From Bacteroidales bacterium (GTDB lineage Bacteria; Bacteroidota; Bacteroidia; Bacteroidales; UBA7960), in contig SKYG01000136.1 in NCBI GenBank assembly GCA_007128045.1, positions 1 through 31,557 of the forward strand: 31,557 bases of DNA, in the 5' to 3' direction. Every line of letters begins with the position of its first letter. Within the stretch, counting starts at the first letter, position 1. Below the pieces are notes generated by a model. That model had not been told where the DNA came from. It saw nothing but the letters and a program-made list of their open reading frames with translations, and did not search any database. The position numbers and the translations under genes are program-made. Below are positions 1 through 11,100 of this stretch, one piece after another.

Positions 1-59
1 ACCGGCAATGGCGCCGCGACAACCTCGTTCTGAACCTGGCTATAGGATACCCGTTTTAA
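1..59 (+). CDS. C-terminal fragment of a probable outer-membrane beta-barrel protein (5' end outside window)
   Basis: The frame whose codons begin at base 3 is open from the window edge to a TAA at 57-59 and reads RQWRRDNLVLNLAIGYPF. Alternating hydrophobic and polar residues ending in a terminal phenylalanine are typical of the last beta strand of outer-membrane barrels, where the C-terminal aromatic is recognised by the BAM machinery. This is inference from 18 residues. The gene is convergent with pbpC, and a heptamer repeat tract starts two bases after the stop. It could also be a chance open frame. Confidence 0.4.
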   Translation, partial: RQWRRDNLVLNLAIGYPF

Positions 60-60
60 A

Positions 61-123
61 GGTCAAAGGTCGAAGGTCGAAGGTCGAAGGTCGAAGGTCG
101 AAGGTCGAAGGTCGAAGGTCAAA
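61..123. repeat. Tandem heptamer repeat, GGTCGAA type
   Basis: Nine consecutive 7-base units: seven exact GGTCGAA copies (68-116) bracketed on each side by one GGTCAAA unit. The tract fills the gap between the presumed outer-membrane protein stop (57-59) and the convergent pbpC stop (135-137). A shorter tract of the same family lies at 25243-25273 in the opposite orientation. No terminator-like T-run or strong hairpin accompanies it. The function is unknown. Confidence 0.9.
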
Positions 124-134
124 GGTTTAACAAC

Positions 135-2498
135 TCAACTATCTTCCCTGCTAACGATCTCAAAAACACGTGTCAGGCGTTGTCCGTCCTCGTCTACCAA
201 GGTTAGCAGATGATATCCGTAGGGTGGGTTTAATGCCATCCTGTGGGGTGTTTGGGTCTCTCCTATGTAGTCCTCGCCGATGTGCCAGTATATTGTTTTC
301 TTTTCCTGCCGGTGGGCTACTTCAAAAACAGCCATTCCCGGTTTGCCGTCAAGTTCTTTGGGTATATAAATCGCCTGACCTTCGCCCGGATATATGAGTT
401 CCATAACGGGTATTCCGGATTCTTGATGGCAATCGGCCCTGTATGGAGGCAAGGGTTTATACAGCGGGTTTCTGTATTTATAGAACCACTCTATGGCCGG
501 AGGAAGTACAAACCAGGAGACCTGCCTGATGGCGGACACATTTTCACAGTGGCTGTTTACCCTGAAAGTCATGGTTGTATCCATATGGATAAGTTGGTGG
601 TATGGACAGGGTGGTGATTGCAGGGCCCTTCTTGTGACCTGGATCATATCGGTCTCATGGCAGTTCATACCTGCTCTGTATCCACTTTGACGGCAAACGC
701 TGATCTGCTCCAGGGCATCATAGGGCTGATCGAACCACGCACTACCTGGCAACAGGCCGAATAACTCAAACATGATGGGGGCTGCCGAGCCAGTACCTGT
801 ATGTCCGGGACGACCCTCTCCGGAGGCATTACCTGTCCAGACACCCACAACATAGTCGCGTGTGCTGCCAATAGCCCATGCATCGCGGCCACCGAAGCTG
901 GTGCCGGTTTTCCAGGCTATCTTTCCTTGTGACGACATGACTTGCCAGCCGGACTCAGAGTCAGGCCGGTTGACTGACGCCAGTGCTTCCCAGCATAGCC
1001 ATAAAGCGCCGGCACTGACCCCGGGGTCATCATGTAATGGCATCGTTTTCACATGCCTGTCGTCCTGAAAAAAGGTCGGCATATGAAAGTCGCCGGGATT
1101 ATAGCTGCCATGATTTGCTCTGTAGTTTGCTAAAACCCTCGACAGGGAGGCATACACGCCGGCCAGCTCCCACAAGCTCCCTTCGGCACCGCCAAGGATC
1201 AGCGACAGCCCATAATGTGAAGGCGTTTGGCTAATAGTGGTCATTCCCAGTTCCTGGAGCATATAGTGAAATTTTTCTATTCCATAATCGCGAAGCATCC
1301 TGACAGATGGAACATTCAGCGATCTTGACAACACCTGAGAGGCAGGAACTGCGCCATCATATACCGGATGGAAGTTCTTTGGTGAATATCCTGCTATCTG
1401 TGTCGGGATGTCGGGGATTAGCGTTGTGGGCAATACACTTCCTTCGTCCATCATGGCGATATACAGAAATGGTTTCAGGATGCTTCCGGTACTGCGGGGA
1501 GCATTAATCACATCAACCTGGGCGCCATTTTCATTACTGCTGGATTGCCGGCTGTTGCCTACATAAGCCAGCACATTCCCTGTGTTTACTTCAATGATAA
1601 TGGCTGCGGCATTGTAGACATGATTGGCTTTAAGTACCCTTGAGTGCTCTTCCACAATGGATACTGCCCTTTGTTGCAAATACGTGTTTATCGTTGTCTG
1701 CACCCTTTGCCCCTGATAATTGAGGGCGATCCTGTCGAGCAAATGGGAGGCCAGCTGGGGCAATGGAAGCGGCCTGCCTGGTAGTGGCTCCAGCTTAGAC
1801 AAATTGCAGGTAAGCGAATCTATATTACCAGCGGCCAATAATTTATCCAACAATCGATTTCTTTTCGCTGTTAATGCCTCCTGATTCCTGCCTGGAAAAA
1901 TCAGGGATGGTGCATTTGGCAATACTGCCAGTGTGGCTGCTTCAGCCCACGAAAGGTCGTGCGGAGGCCGTCCATAGTACCGCCATGAAGCGGCATCCAG
2001 TCCTACGACATTTCCACCAAAAGGGGCATAAGAGGCATATAGACAAAGAATCTCATGTTTGGTATAGCGCATTTCGAGGCGGGTGGCCAGCACGATCTCC
2101 AGGATTTTTTCTGGTATGGTGCGCGATTTACCCTTTCTTGACAAACGTATTACCTGCATACTGATAGTACTTCCACCCTGGCTTATTCTGCCCTCTTTAA
2201 GGTTTTGCACGAGGGCTCTGATTGCCGAAAATGGATTAAATCCGGGATGATAATAAAAGTAGCGGTCCTCGAACTGTAATAGTGCAAGTTTAAAGCGCAG
2301 GGGTACCTCTTCGATGATGGGAAACCGCCACTGACCGTCTTCAGCAATACGTGCACCCAATAACTCTCCCTGAGTGTCTTCAATGACAGTGCTGGTTGGA
2401 TCATCAAACAATCGTGAAGGCAGCGATACATACCAGACTAAAAACAGACATATGAATGTGACAATCAGGCCAAGGTATTTCTTCTTCAATCCAGACAT
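135..2498 (-). CDS. pbpC: Penicillin-binding protein 1C, bifunctional glycosyltransferase/transpeptidase
   Basis: This is a 787-residue class A penicillin-binding protein that polymerises lipid II and may cross-link peptidoglycan at the outer face of the inner membrane. A short cytoplasmic N-terminus and one membrane anchor (about residues 8-26) precede a family 51 glycosyltransferase domain with catalytic Glu77 (FEDRYF) and the GGSTISMQ motif (108-115). The transpeptidase domain has Ser339-x-x-Lys342 (STGSILKPF), Ser393-Leu-Asn395 and Lys530-Thr-Gly. The last ~100 residues match the biPBP_C domain that marks the PBP1C subtype. The ATG at 2496-2498 lies 21 bases after the alpha-2-macroglobulin stop, so it is the last gene of a three-gene operon. 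The pairing with alpha-2-macroglobulin is the same as E. coli yfhM-pbpC. Its stop codon sits inside an AACTCAAC phrase. Confidence 0.95.
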   Translation of the reverse strand: MSGLKKKYLGLIVTFICLFLVWYVSLPSRLFDDPTSTVIEDTQGELLGARIAEDGQWRFPIIEEVPLRFKLALLQFEDRYFYYHPGFNPFSAIRALVQNLKEGRISQGGSTISMQVIRLSRKGKSRTIPEKILEIVLATRLEMRYTKHEILCLYASYAPFGGNVVGLDAASWRYYGRPPHDLSWAEAATLAVLPNAPSLIFPGRNQEALTAKRNRLLDKLLAAGNIDSLTCNLSKLEPLPGRPLPLPQLASHLLDRIALNYQGQRVQTTINTYLQQRAVSIVEEHSRVLKANHVYNAAAIIIEVNTGNVLAYVGNSRQSSSNENGAQVDVINAPRSTGSILKPFLYIAMMDEGSVLPTTLIPDIPTQIAGYSPKNFHPVYDGAVPASQVLSRSLNVPSVRMLRDYGIEKFHYMLQELGMTTISQTPSHYGLSLILGGAEGSLWELAGVYASLSRVLANYRANHGSYNPGDFHMPTFFQDDRHVKTMPLHDDPGVSAGALWLCWEALASVNRPDSESGWQVMSSQGKIAWKTGTSFGGRDAWAIGSTRDYVVGVWTGNASGEGRPGHTGTGSAAPIMFELFGLLPGSAWFDQPYDALEQISVCRQSGYRAGMNCHETDMIQVTRRALQSPPCPYHQLIHMDTTMTFRVNSHCENVSAIRQVSWFVLPPAIEWFYKYRNPLYKPLPPYRADCHQESGIPVMELIYPGEGQAIYIPKELDGKPGMAVFEVAHRQEKKTIYWHIGEDYIGETQTPHRMALNPPYGYHLLTLVDEDGQRLTRVFEIVSREDS

Positions 2499-2519
2499 CT
2501 AAAGAAATTCATTTGTTTG

Positions 2520-5500
2520 TCATTCTGGCAATACCACTTCGACCATTTCTCCGGGTATGCGGGCATATACCCGGTCATTATACATGGCCTCACAAAAAAC
2601 CCCTGGTAACAGGAATTGCCCTCTGTAAGCTGCATGCAGCTTCACCACAAATAGTTTTGTCTGACCGGGAGCGATGTCGAAGTGGGTATGAACCCTGTCA
2701 TCCCGGATATCCTGGTAAGAGGGGACACTAGCCTGATGCGCGGACACAAATTCGTCCATGCGTGTATTATGAATCTCCCATCCCGACGGAAATAGCTGTG
2801 TAAGCACCATGTCGGAATAATGCCCTCCGCCTCCGGGATGCGTAACACTTACTTCGGCCAGGAAGTCAACGCCCTGAAGCATACGGTTGCTCTCAATAAG
2901 GTTTCCGGACATATCACGATATGCAACACGCATCTGCAGAAGATTATTTTCTTCCTTGACCAGCCCGGCATCAGGTTTTCCGCTCAGTATCAGCCTGGCA
3001 AACAAAATCCCACTACCTTCATTGGCAACATGCAGATCATAGTTTTTAATGTGATTGATCTCAATTGGTATCTGTGTTACAGCTTTATTAACCACCAAGC
3101 TCACCTCATTACCCCTGTCCACTTTATATGCAATACGCATGTCAGATGCAGGGGGCTGTCCGCCAGTAAATTTGGAGACTGCCAAAAGACACCAGGCCGT
3201 TGTCTGAGTGCTCATCCAGTTTTGACTTGTTAAGGCGCTGGATAGTTGTCTGACCAGGGCAATTCCTTCTGATCGTTTGTCCATCAAGGTGAGTGTTTCA
3301 AGCACCATGGCGATATCTCTTTCCCTTGATCCGTAGCTGCTGTTAAATGCATTGTACGGCTGAACATCCATGGCAATACCTTCTATCAGTTCGTTTGCTG
3401 CCTCAGTTTGCCCTGCCAGCACATAGGCTGCGGCCAGGCGCCATCTGGCCTGAACCGACAGGGGCCTGTGTTCTCTCAGTCTGTTCATGGCACCCATTTC
3501 GGGCGAATTTGCCAGGGCCAGTGTGTACAGGCGGTATGCCTGATTTAAATCTGAAAAATCATTTGTCTGGGCCGGTTTTATTGCCGAATTGGGGTTCCAC
3601 CCCCTGGCTTTGTTTTGCTGGAACCTGATCCAGTTTTCTTTTAAGCGCGATGGCAAGGCGAATCCAATAGCCTCTGCTTCAAGAATAAAATGCCCGGCAT
3701 ACGAGCTGCCCCAATCGCTGGCATCACTATGGCCAGGCCAGTATCTGAAGCCCCCACCTGGCAATTGGGATGATGCGATCAGCCGGATAGCCTCTTTAAT
3801 GTTGTTCTCAGTATATGTTATCATCGCGGCATCCATGTCGAGCACCGAGCCAATGAATAACTGGGGAAATGCAGCAGACGTAATTTGTTCGACACATCCA
3901 TGGGGGTAGTCAATAAGGTATTTCAGTCTGCGGCCAAAATCGATAGGTGGAATCGAAGAGAATTCGATGATGGCGCTGTTAGACCCGGATATACCAATGG
4001 GTGCAAAGCTTGTTGTCCAATCTTTCCCTGCTTCTATCACTGTTTCTGCCGATGTGCTGATAGGTGGATAGGGATTTCGCACATCAATTTCCAGTTCCTG
4101 TACTGCATGTTCATTGCCGCTTACTGCCGTCACCTTTACTTTTGCTACACCCTGAATATCACCTACCTCTATGTCAAAATTTGTAACCTGGTCTCCCGTC
4201 TGGTTGAAGGTCAACTGTCTGGAAGACCCTGAAGTTAGCCTTAGGGTGTTGTTAACCACCACCTCCACCTTTACTTCACGCACATGGTCATCCATGGCAA
4301 ATACGCTGACAGGTAAGGTGAAGGACTCGCCCGGACTCAATACCCTGGGTAATGTGGTCAGTACCATCAAAGGATTTTTTACCTGGATGGTTTTCTCTGC
4401 ATGGCCATAGGCGCTCTGGTTGCCTGCTACCAGCATCGCCCTGACGGCGCCCACATATTGGGGGATGTCGATCTTATGTGTGTTGGTGCGTCCACGATCC
4501 AGTGTAAATGGCCCAATAAACCGCACCATAGGTTTAAACCTGTTGGCCTGCGACTGTGGAGGCTGAACCAGTGCCTCATCGCCTCCCACACTGAAAATTT
4601 GCTCCAGCCTTCCGCCGTATGCACCAATGACAAAATCGTACATATCCCATGTCTTTACGCCCAAGGCTTCCCGGGCGTAGAATGCGTTCCATATATCTGG
4701 GGTTTTAAACCGGGTCAGTGCCAGCAATCCTTCATCAACGATTGCCAGCGTGTACGTGAATGGTTTACCATCCTTTTCTCCGACACGAATGCTGGCGGTA
4801 GTTCCGGGATGCATGGTTTCGGGCGTTTCAATCCACGGACTGAGCCGGGAAGCTGGGTCCTCCACAAATACCGGAACCACTCCGTACATCCTGATCGGAA
4901 GGTCATTCACGGTTTGCGCATGGGGCTGAATACAAGTCACATGTATGTACACATTAGGGGCCATTTGGGCGGTAACAGGGACACTGAAACGCATCTCCTC
5001 CCCCTTGGCTTCTACCCAGTAGGCATCGATTACCTGTGAGCCCGACTCAACACTTACCAGAGCCCGTCCCTGTTGCATGGCAGGCAGGGTAACCTGCACC
5101 TGTTCTCCAACCTGATAATTTTCCTTATCGGTACGTATGCTCAGCATGGCTGCTGCCTGTGGGTCATCACCATGAGCCCTTGATGTCCAGTCCGGCCAAT
5201 CGACATACACCAGTTTACCTGTGCTATGGCCCCCGGCCGTGTCGCTGATCCGGATCAGGTAGCGCCCCCAGTCCGGGTGTGGTATCCGAAAAGAAAACGA
5301 TCCGGTGCCCTCCGAAGTCGATATTGTTTTGGATATAAATGGCTCCTGGTAGGTACTCCCCATATAGGAGGCAAGGTTCTCTCCGGATGCATCCCACCAC
5401 CACCTCCACTGAACCTTATAAATATCTACCCTGATCTCATTTAGTGAAACAGGCTTTCCGTCTGCATCGACGGTAACCACATCTATTGTGTGGTCGGTAT

Positions 5501-8117
5501 CATTTACGAGCATTCCGGAGTGTGGGTCCCCTTCCGGTACTTTCATTCCTATATATACACGGTATGGCGAGTAGGGTATTGTAAACCTGTCAATACTAAA
5601 ATCCCCTCCCTCCTCAAATGCCCTCGTAATAAAATGTGCCTGCAGCATTCCCGGAGCTGCCTCCATAACGGAGATTGACGGATTAACAGCAGCGTAACCA
5701 CTTGCATCGGTCTTTTCGTCAAATAGGTTAATTTCCTGTGAATCAAACCTCCGGGAAGGATCATCAAACTCATAGCTGCTATACTGGGGGAAACTGGTTT
5801 TCATTTGTGTGAGGGTTGCCGCTATGTGTACCCTTAGGTTACGGCCTGGTGCGCCATGCAACCAGTTTACCTGGAGACGGCCCTTAGACTGCTGTCCCGG
5901 TTTGAGCACGGCAGTTCCCCAGTCAAGGTTTATGTTCAAACGGTTTGGCTTTACCGATTCCACCTTAATGAGTTTGGTGAAGCTCAGTCCACCAACACGG
6001 ATCATGGCATTCCAGTTGCCTGTGGGTGCATCCGGTGATGTGGCAATAGGGAAATAATAAAAGCCGTTCAGTTCCTGACTGCGGTTCTCAGACATTACCA
6101 ACTGTCCCATAGGATTGATCAACTCAAAGCTTACCGGGTGGTTCAATGGCAGTTGCTTAAGCTTGTCTTCAAGAACAAAAACTACATGCAGGGTGTCACC
6201 AGGCCTCCATACGCCACGATCGCCATAGATAAACCCTTTAACCCCTTTCTGCACCGGTTGTCCTGTAACATCGAACCGGCTCAACGACAAGGCGGAACTT
6301 TCGTCAAGCCGCAAATAACCCCGCTGGTCATTCTGCCTGGCAATAAGCAGGTATGGTTTTACGGAGGTTGAAACGCGGGCCATCCCCTGTTTGTCTGTTA
6401 CAAGGTTTCCTATCAGCTGGTTCTGATAATTATACACCTCTAAATCTACCTGCGACAATGGCATGGCCGTGCGCAAATCAGTAACTGCGAACAATAGGTT
6501 CTGGTCGCTTTCGCCCTTGGCAACGATGCCCAGGTTTGAGGCCAGAATGTTTCGGCTTATGGACCTTTCCCGTCCGTAATACGAACTGCTGCACGGATCG
6601 TCGCGTTCTTCCCAGTTAAAGCCGGGGTCATACCAGCTGAAAGGATTTCCACTGTCCCAATAGGCATCAGGATCATCCCAAAATGACATGTCTGTCGTAT
6701 CTGCTCCGGCGAAGGCATGGGTCTGATTCGAAGACAATGCGCTAAAATTTTCATCGTCTCCGCACGGATATACGGCATGTTCTTGCTTGAACCCTATTTC
6801 CACCCTGTAAATGGCTCCAGGCTCCGCCTTGATCATATCTGAAATATCTACAGAGAAGGTATTCCATGTACTTAGATCAAGTGGCCTGTCTGACTGAAGC
6901 GGGATCGTTTGCTGGAAGATCAGGCGACCTGCCCGTTTTAGCTGATTGTCGCCATCGAGAGTGTTGATCTGCAAAAAATGGGCTACGTTATTTTCATAAA
7001 TCCTGATGATTCTCACATCGACAGCACGAAGGCTTACGGCCTCAAAAGGGAAAACCAGCTTATCGCTGCCAGGAAGAATAACTCCACGCCCGGTAAGCCT
7101 CACTGCCGGCAAGATATCTTCGAATATCAGCGAAAATTCCTGCTGTGTATTGAATCTTGACCCAAAGCTGCTTTGCAGCCCCTGATTAACATACAGCTGA
7201 TAACTACCTGTTAAACGGCCGGCAGTATATATTCTGAGCCTGTTGCCTTCAGACTGAAACCTTAGTCCGGTTTGGTTTCCCAACTGAACAAGTCCCTGTA
7301 ATTGCTGATTTCGCAACAGGGGATCGGAAAAATAAACCAATACGTGCTGTTCGGGATATTGAACCACCCTGGTATCCATCACTATGAACTCATCAATAGC
7401 AGGAATATCGATCTGTTTCTCCCCTTTATGTTCAATTTTTAGTGGTTTTCCATCCCACGAAATGATTAGTTTTTCCCTGGCCTGTTTACGTTCTATACTG
7501 TCAACAACAAATCTATGGATGGTGCCGGCAGGATCATGGTCCCACTTTAAAGAAAGCCGGCGTTTTCCTTGTGATGCGCTTACTAAGCGTTCTACATCCT
7601 GGTCTTCCATATAATCGGCTGTGATAAGCTGTCCTGAATAGCTGTTCCAACGACCACTGGCTTGATCCAGCGATTCCAGGCCATCAAGATTTACTGCAAA
7701 CAATTGCCTGATTACCACAAATGAAAACTCGAATACCGACAGTTTTTTATCCAGTTCGAGTAGGCGGCCTACATGAAAGCGGGCAACATACTGCTGTCCG
7801 GGAGCCAGCCTTGCTTCGGGTCGGAATTCGATGGTGCGGGCATCAATCCAATAGGCGGTGCCTTTGATCGCGGGAGAAAAATCAAATAGCTTCTTTGAAA
7901 CCGGAGCCATTACCTCTAGTGGGCCTTCATAATCGCTTGATAACACAATGGTTATAACCGTGCCATTAGAGACGGTACCTGCGGTAAACGCAGATATATG
8001 AGGGTGGAAAACAGGCTGTGACACACCGGCCTGGTCTTTTCCGCGTCCGCATTGTACAGCGATCAGCAAAAAAGCCAATAGGAAACCGGTGAGAAATAAT
8101 GGCGGGCAATTTCTCAT
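2520..8117 (-). CDS. Bacterial alpha-2-macroglobulin family lipoprotein (thioester protease trap)
   Basis: 1865 residues. By family knowledge it is a periplasmic, membrane-anchored pan-protease inhibitor: cleavage of a bait region exposes a thioester that covalently traps the protease. Visible features are a hydrophobic signal ending near Cys23 (a poor lipobox, with Gln at -1), a macroglobulin MG2-type region near residue 630 (GDRGVWRPGDT), a bait-region/BRD area at about 990-1110, and an A2M domain near 1220-1270. The thioester motif GCVEQ is intact at 1407-1411 (Cys1408 and Gln1411 would form the bond), inside an alpha-helical thioester domain. It is longer than E. coli YfhM (about 1650 residues), with extra N-terminal beta domains and an acidic, Trp/Asp-rich stretch around 480-530 holding two cysteines. 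It lies 11 bases after the S41 protease gene and 21 before pbpC. Confidence 0.93.
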   Translation of the reverse strand: MRNCPPLFLTGFLLAFLLIAVQCGRGKDQAGVSQPVFHPHISAFTAGTVSNGTVITIVLSSDYEGPLEVMAPVSKKLFDFSPAIKGTAYWIDARTIEFRPEARLAPGQQYVARFHVGRLLELDKKLSVFEFSFVVIRQLFAVNLDGLESLDQASGRWNSYSGQLITADYMEDQDVERLVSASQGKRRLSLKWDHDPAGTIHRFVVDSIERKQAREKLIISWDGKPLKIEHKGEKQIDIPAIDEFIVMDTRVVQYPEQHVLVYFSDPLLRNQQLQGLVQLGNQTGLRFQSEGNRLRIYTAGRLTGSYQLYVNQGLQSSFGSRFNTQQEFSLIFEDILPAVRLTGRGVILPGSDKLVFPFEAVSLRAVDVRIIRIYENNVAHFLQINTLDGDNQLKRAGRLIFQQTIPLQSDRPLDLSTWNTFSVDISDMIKAEPGAIYRVEIGFKQEHAVYPCGDDENFSALSSNQTHAFAGADTTDMSFWDDPDAYWDSGNPFSWYDPGFNWEERDDPCSSSYYGRERSISRNILASNLGIVAKGESDQNLLFAVTDLRTAMPLSQVDLEVYNYQNQLIGNLVTDKQGMARVSTSVKPYLLIARQNDQRGYLRLDESSALSLSRFDVTGQPVQKGVKGFIYGDRGVWRPGDTLHVVFVLEDKLKQLPLNHPVSFELINPMGQLVMSENRSQELNGFYYFPIATSPDAPTGNWNAMIRVGGLSFTKLIKVESVKPNRLNINLDWGTAVLKPGQQSKGRLQVNWLHGAPGRNLRVHIAATLTQMKTSFPQYSSYEFDDPSRRFDSQEINLFDEKTDASGYAAVNPSISVMEAAPGMLQAHFITRAFEEGGDFSIDRFTIPYSPYRVYIGMKVPEGDPHSGMLVNDTDHTIDVVTVDADGKPVSLNEIRVDIYKVQWRWWWDASGENLASYMGSTYQEPFISKTISTSEGTGSFSFRIPHPDWGRYLIRISDTAGGHSTGKLVYVDWPDWTSRAHGDDPQAAAMLSIRTDKENYQVGEQVQVTLPAMQQGRALVSVESGSQVIDAYWVEAKGEEMRFSVPVTAQMAPNVYIHVTCIQPHAQTVNDLPIRMYGVVPVFVEDPASRLSPWIETPETMHPGTTASIRVGEKDGKPFTYTLAIVDEGLLALTRFKTPDIWNAFYAREALGVKTWDMYDFVIGAYGGRLEQIFSVGGDEALVQPPQSQANRFKPMVRFIGPFTLDRGRTNTHKIDIPQYVGAVRAMLVAGNQSAYGHAEKTIQVKNPLMVLTTLPRVLSPGESFTLPVSVFAMDDHVREVKVEVVVNNTLRLTSGSSRQLTFNQTGDQVTNFDIEVGDIQGVAKVKVTAVSGNEHAVQELEIDVRNPYPPISTSAETVIEAGKDWTTSFAPIGISGSNSAIIEFSSIPPIDFGRRLKYLIDYPHGCVEQITSAAFPQLFIGSVLDMDAAMITYTENNIKEAIRLIASSQLPGGGFRYWPGHSDASDWGSSYAGHFILEAEAIGFALPSRLKENWIRFQQNKARGWNPNSAIKPAQTNDFSDLNQAYRLYTLALANSPEMGAMNRLREHRPLSVQARWRLAAAYVLAGQTEAANELIEGIAMDVQPYNAFNSSYGSRERDIAMVLETLTLMDKRSEGIALVRQLSSALTSQNWMSTQTTAWCLLAVSKFTGGQPPASDMRIAYKVDRGNEVSLVVNKAVTQIPIEINHIKNYDLHVANEGSGILFARLILSGKPDAGLVKEENNLLQMRVAYRDMSGNLIESNRMLQGVDFLAEVSVTHPGGGGHYSDMVLTQLFPSGWEIHNTRMDEFVSAHQASVPSYQDIRDDRVHTHFDIAPGQTKLFVVKLHAAYRGQFLLPGVFCEAMYNDRVYARIPGEMVEVVLPE

Positions 8118-8128
8118 GGCTGTTGGTT

Positions 8129-11100
8129 TTATCTTTCCTCAATCCATCCGGAGCGGTCGGGGTCTTCGGGTGTTTTCCATCTTACAGGAGGGTTCTCTTC
8201 CAGTTGTTGTAGCAACACCTCTATGGCTTTTTCCAGGGAAGGGTCTTCGCCGCGGGCTATCTTATGCGGGGCGTCGATCACTTCGATATCGGGGTAGATG
8301 CCTATACCTTCGATGATCCATTCGCCATCGGCATTATAGATGCCAAAGCGTGGCACACCGATATAACCGCCGTCGGCGAGTCTCGCGTTGCCGGTCATAC
8401 CTACCAGTCCGCCCCAGGTGCGCGTACCTATGATGGTGCCCAGGTTCTTTTGCCGGAAGAAGTAGGGGAAGGCGTCTCCGCCGGATGAGGCGTACTGGTT
8501 GATGAGCATGGCCTTTGGGCCGTCGTGTGCCACCCTGGGTGTACGCATTGGATCCAGGCCTGCAACATGCCACAGGGCATGTGTTTCCCGGCTGAGGATC
8601 TCTACCATCCTGTCTGGGATATACCCGCCCCCATTGAAACGTTCGTCGATAATGAGGGCATCTTTGTGGTGGTAGGCATACATGCCGCGGAACAGCTCCC
8701 TGTTGCCTTCAGTAGACGTATTCGGCACGTGGAAGTAACCTATGCGGCCTCCAGAAAGCTCTTCCACCAATGCGCGGCGGGAATTAACCCAGTCGAGGTA
8801 CTTCAGTTCCAGCTCGCTGGCTATGGGCCTGATGGTATAGGTCCGTGCGCCATCGGCAACCGGTCTGTCGTTCACAGTAATACGTGTGGCTTTGTTAACA
8901 CGGTTCTCCAGGAATATATAAGGATTGTCGGTGGTGGTCACATCATTCCCTTCGATGCTGATCAGAAAATCACCTTCCCTAACATCAATGCCCTGGGCAG
9001 TAAGTGGAGACATGCGGGAAGGGTTCCAGTTTTCTCCTTCATAGATCTTGCTGATGATATACCGTTGATTCTGGTGGTCTGCTTCCAGTTTGGCACCCAG
9101 CAAGCCTGTGTCGATACGGTCTACACGTTCGAAATCGCCATAGTCGACATAGGCATGCCCCGTATTGGTCTCGGCGATCATTTCTCCAAACAGGTAGTCA
9201 AGGTCGAAGCGATGGTTCAGGAAGGGCAACAGGGCTTCATAGCGTTGGCGGAAGCCATCCCAGTCGACATTATGAAGGTTTGACACGTAGAAAAAGTCAC
9301 GAAAGATACGCCAGCCATCCACAAATATCTGTTGCCATTCTTGTCTGGGGTCTATGCGCATGTGCATGTTGTCGAGATTCAGTTTCCCATCACCGGGTTT
9401 TTGGCCGGGGGCCAGTGCTGTTACACCATAATCGCCCCGGTGCTGGTAGAGGAACTTGCTGCCATCGGCCGAAACGACAGCACTACGGATGCCTTCCATG
9501 ATCGTCTGGTTCTTTTGTTCCTTGATGTTGTATCGTTGAAACCCGCTGTCGTTGAAATATACGATGCCGTCTTTAACAGCTTGCAGCCCCCAGTAGCTTC
9601 CTGCCGGAAGGGGAAAAGCAACGATACGGCGTTGGGCCCCTTCAAAATCGATGCTTACGGTGGCGTCATCATCTTTATTATCTTCGCTGCTGCTGGACTT
9701 GTCCTCGCCATTAGGTTCAATGGTTTCCTTTGGCTCAAAAAGCATGGGGCTGTCCTGGGTAAGATGCATGGCATAGATGCGAGTGGCTCTGTTGTAGAGA
9801 TAGCTGAATTCGAAGTCGGAAAAGGTGAGGTTGAAGTCGCGATTCGACAGAAAGAACAGGTAGTGTCCGTCTTCAGAAAATACCGGTGTTCTGTCGATAA
9901 AGCTGTCGTCGGTCAGTTGGGTTGCCTGCTGGCTTTGGATTTCGTAAACCCATACCGACCCTTGTCCGTTGGGGCTGGCTTTGGTGTAGGTGATCCAGCG
10001 CGAGTCGGGAGAGAAGGCATAGTGCCGTATCTCATCGGAGGTAGGGGTGTCTACGACCACGACCTGTCCGCTGTTCACATCTAGCAGCTGTAGTTTCATG
10101 CTACGATCGAAGAATACCAGGTAGCGGCTGTCGGGCGACCAGGTTGCCTGGTATTTCCATCCTTTTGAACCTGATGTGATTTGCCGTGGGCTTGCACCCT
10201 CCTTATTTTCGAGTAGGTACACTTCGTATTCACCGGTGGCGTCGGAGTAGTAGGCAATATGGTTGCCATCGGGCGACCACTGTGGGTACACTTCCCTGTG
10301 ATTTGGTGTTTGTGTCAGGTTGTGAGTGGTGCCATCACCGGCAGGTACAGAAAAAAGTTCGCCTCGGGCATCAAAGATAACGCGGTTTCCTGACGGTGAG
10401 ATGGCATAGCTATGAATATTGTCTTTTACATTTTTATGGTAGGGGAGGGTGTTGGCGTAGTCATAATGGATATTCACCGGGATGCGTTGTGTGGTTTCCG
10501 TGTCAAGATCGAGTACATAGAGTCGGCCACCGCATTCGTAGGCAAGCTTGCCATCGGTACCAGCAGGCCACATGACATCGAAGTCGTCATGAAAGGTTAG
10601 CTGTTTCGTTTCTCCAGTTATTGTGTTGTGGCTGTAAATATTTAACCACATATCACGGTCGGAGGCAAAATAGATATTGTCTTTATACCAGTGAGGTATA
10701 TGGTCGGTACCAGCCCAGTCGGTAAGCTGTTCGGAGTCATTGTTTTCGAGGTCATAGATCCATATGTTGGATGCTCGTCCGCCCTTATATCGTTTCCAGG
10801 TACGAAACTCCCTGTCGGGGAATGTGAAGGCCATTTTGTTGTTGTCGGGTGAGAGTACCCCGAATCCACCATATGGTATTGGCAATTCTTCTTCTAGTCC
10901 TCCTTCGATACTTACCAGGAAGTACCTGCTCATTCTGTCGCCATATTCGGTACGGTTACTTCTGAACAGGATTTTCTTGCTGTCGGCAGTCCAGCCGAGA
11001 GGCACATTATCGAACCCCCCGCGTTGTGGCATGGGGCCTACATCATTATACCAGGTAAGTTGTTGTGGTGCTCCACCTTGGGATGGCATCACGTATATCT

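Noticed and set aside
8525..10084. Two plus-strand frames of about 250 codons
   Set aside because: They are antisense to the well-supported tricorn-like protease gene, with no recognisable domains.
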